Notes under the pieces: model-generated
Database searches by the model: none
Told to the model about the DNA's origin: nothing
What the model saw: only the letters and a program-made list of their open reading frames with translations
Made by a program: the position numbers and the translations under genes
Assembly: GCF_018100795.1 (NCBI RefSeq)
Contig: NZ_JAGJDY010000003.1
Location: forward strand, 248,001-312,000
Source of the DNA: Alteromonas sp. MMG017
GTDB taxonomy: Bacteria > Pseudomonadota > Gammaproteobacteria > Enterobacterales > Alteromonadaceae
DNA length: 64,000 nt
Direction: 5' to 3'
Part shown: piece by piece, positions 63,315-64,000 of the stretch
How the letters are laid out: each line of letters opens with the position of its first letter
How positions within the stretch are numbered: the first letter of the stretch is position 1

Positions 63315-64000
63315 ATGGCCGGAAAAATACCTCGCGATTTTATTGATGATCTTCTCTCACGCACCGATGTTGTAGACATTGTTGATAGTAGAGTGAAGTT
63401 AAAAAAAGCGGGCAAAAATTATCAAGCTTGCTGCCCTTTTCATAATGAGAAAAGCCCTTCTTTTACCGTAAGCCAAGAAAAGCAGTTCTATCATTGCTTT
63501 GGTTGTGGTGCGCACGGCAACGCTATTTCCTTTTTGATGGAATTCGACCGCCTTGAATTTGTTGAGGCCATTGAAGAACTCGCCAAACTCTATGGATTAG
63601 AAGTACCGAGAGAGAAAGGCCACTTGCCTGTTGTTAGCGAAGAGAAAAAGCAACAGCAGCAAGACGACTATTCACTAATGGAACACGTTGTTCGCTTTTT
63701 TCAACACCAACTAAAACAAAATGAAAATAGCGGAAAAGCCATAGATTATTTGAAAAGCCGAGGGCTTAGCGGCGATATCGTTAAGCAATGGGAAATTGGC
63801 TATGCGCCAGACAGTTGGGACGCCCTGCTAAAAACCTTTGGCAAAGACCAAGCCCGCGTAAAGCAGCTTATCGACTTAAAACTGGTTAATCAAAACGACC
63901 AAGGCAGACGTTACGACTTCTTCCGCGACCGAATCATGTTCCCTATCAGGGACAAGCGAGGCCGCGTAGTCGGTTTCGGTGGCCGTGTATTAGAAGACGG
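63315..64000 (+). CDS. dnaG: DNA primase DnaG (N-terminal part, cut by window edge)
   Basis: Synthesises RNA primers for replication with DnaB helicase. The frame is open from ATG 63315 to the window edge, about 228 residues. The N-terminal zinc-binding domain (MAGKIPRDFIDDLLSRTDVVDIVDSRV, CCPFHNEKSPSF, FYHCFGCGAHGN) is complete, and the start of the catalytic RNA polymerase domain is present (LKSRGLSGDIVKQWEIGYAPDSWD, GRRYDFFRDRIMFPIRDKRGRVVGFGGR). The TOPRIM core and the DnaB-binding domain are outside the window. Confidence 0.96.
   Translation, partial: MAGKIPRDFIDDLLSRTDVVDIVDSRVKLKKAGKNYQACCPFHNEKSPSFTVSQEKQFYHCFGCGAHGNAISFLMEFDRLEFVEAIEELAKLYGLEVPREKGHLPVVSEEKKQQQQDDYSLMEHVVRFFQHQLKQNENSGKAIDYLKSRGLSGDIVKQWEIGYAPDSWDALLKTFGKDQARVKQLIDLKLVNQNDQGRRYDFFRDRIMFPIRDKRGRVVGFGGRVLED

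Noticed and set aside
1..64000. CRISPR arrays, tRNA/rRNA genes, insertion sequences, prophage
   Set aside because: No regularly spaced identical repeats, cloverleaf-like sequences, transposase or phage genes were recognised; many open frames opposite or inside the listed genes are shadows without ribosome sites or domain sense.

Overview
The window reads as chromosomal DNA of a marine gammaproteobacterium of the Alteromonadales, most likely Alteromonas or a close relative. This is inferred from the E. coli-like order lptD-surA-pdxA-rsmA-apaG-apaH, the rpsU/yqeY/dnaG end, a dense set of chemotaxis, HD-GYP, HDOD and TonB functions, and moderate G+C. The genus is an inference; no rRNA is present to confirm it. 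I see no phage, transposase, integron, CRISPR array or tRNA.

Layout. 1-4.1 kb (minus): recJ (cut by the window edge), dsbC, xerD, djlA. 4.6-11.2 kb (plus): the outer-membrane biogenesis/cofactor/rRNA operon lptD to apaH. 11.4-13.5 kb: a chemoreceptor. 13.6-24.3 kb (minus): lysC, a DUF192 protein, acnB, a secreted LigE-type DNA ligase, a second longer AcnB paralogue, and a PQQ-type sugar dehydrogenase. 24.4-32.0 kb (plus): a small membrane protein, a FadD-like acyl-CoA ligase, a hybrid histidine kinase translationally coupled to an HD-GYP regulator, and a PagL-like lipid A deacylase.

32.1-48.3 kb (minus) is the most interesting part. phoB, phoR, a PstS-like binding protein and a prolyl-4-hydroxylase-like dioxygenase are followed by a 1357-residue lipoprotein made of three beta-helix repeats, a TonB-dependent receptor, and a complete private energising set: DUF3450, a coiled-coil ExbB, a short ExbB, ExbD, TonB and a TPR protein. 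I find PhoB-box-like 11-bp direct repeats upstream of phoB, of the lipoprotein gene and of the DUF3450-TonB operon. The simplest reading is a phosphate-starvation-induced, TonB-driven outer-membrane uptake system for phosphate or a phosphorus compound. Its substrate is not shown by the sequence.

48.4-64 kb: an orphan sensor kinase divergent from phoB, rdgC, a cupin/XRE regulator with two matching palindromic operators in front of a BenE-type transporter, an HDOD protein, a DPP III-like zinc peptidase lipoprotein, a HIT protein, uppP-folK-folB, plsY, an ENPP-type phosphodiesterase, tsaD, rpsU, yqeY and the start of dnaG.

A second theme is short degenerate tandem repeats (10-20 bp units) at gene edges: at the chemoreceptor stop codon, after the HD-GYP gene, upstream of ligE, in the leaders of both aconitase genes, and at the start codon of tsaD.
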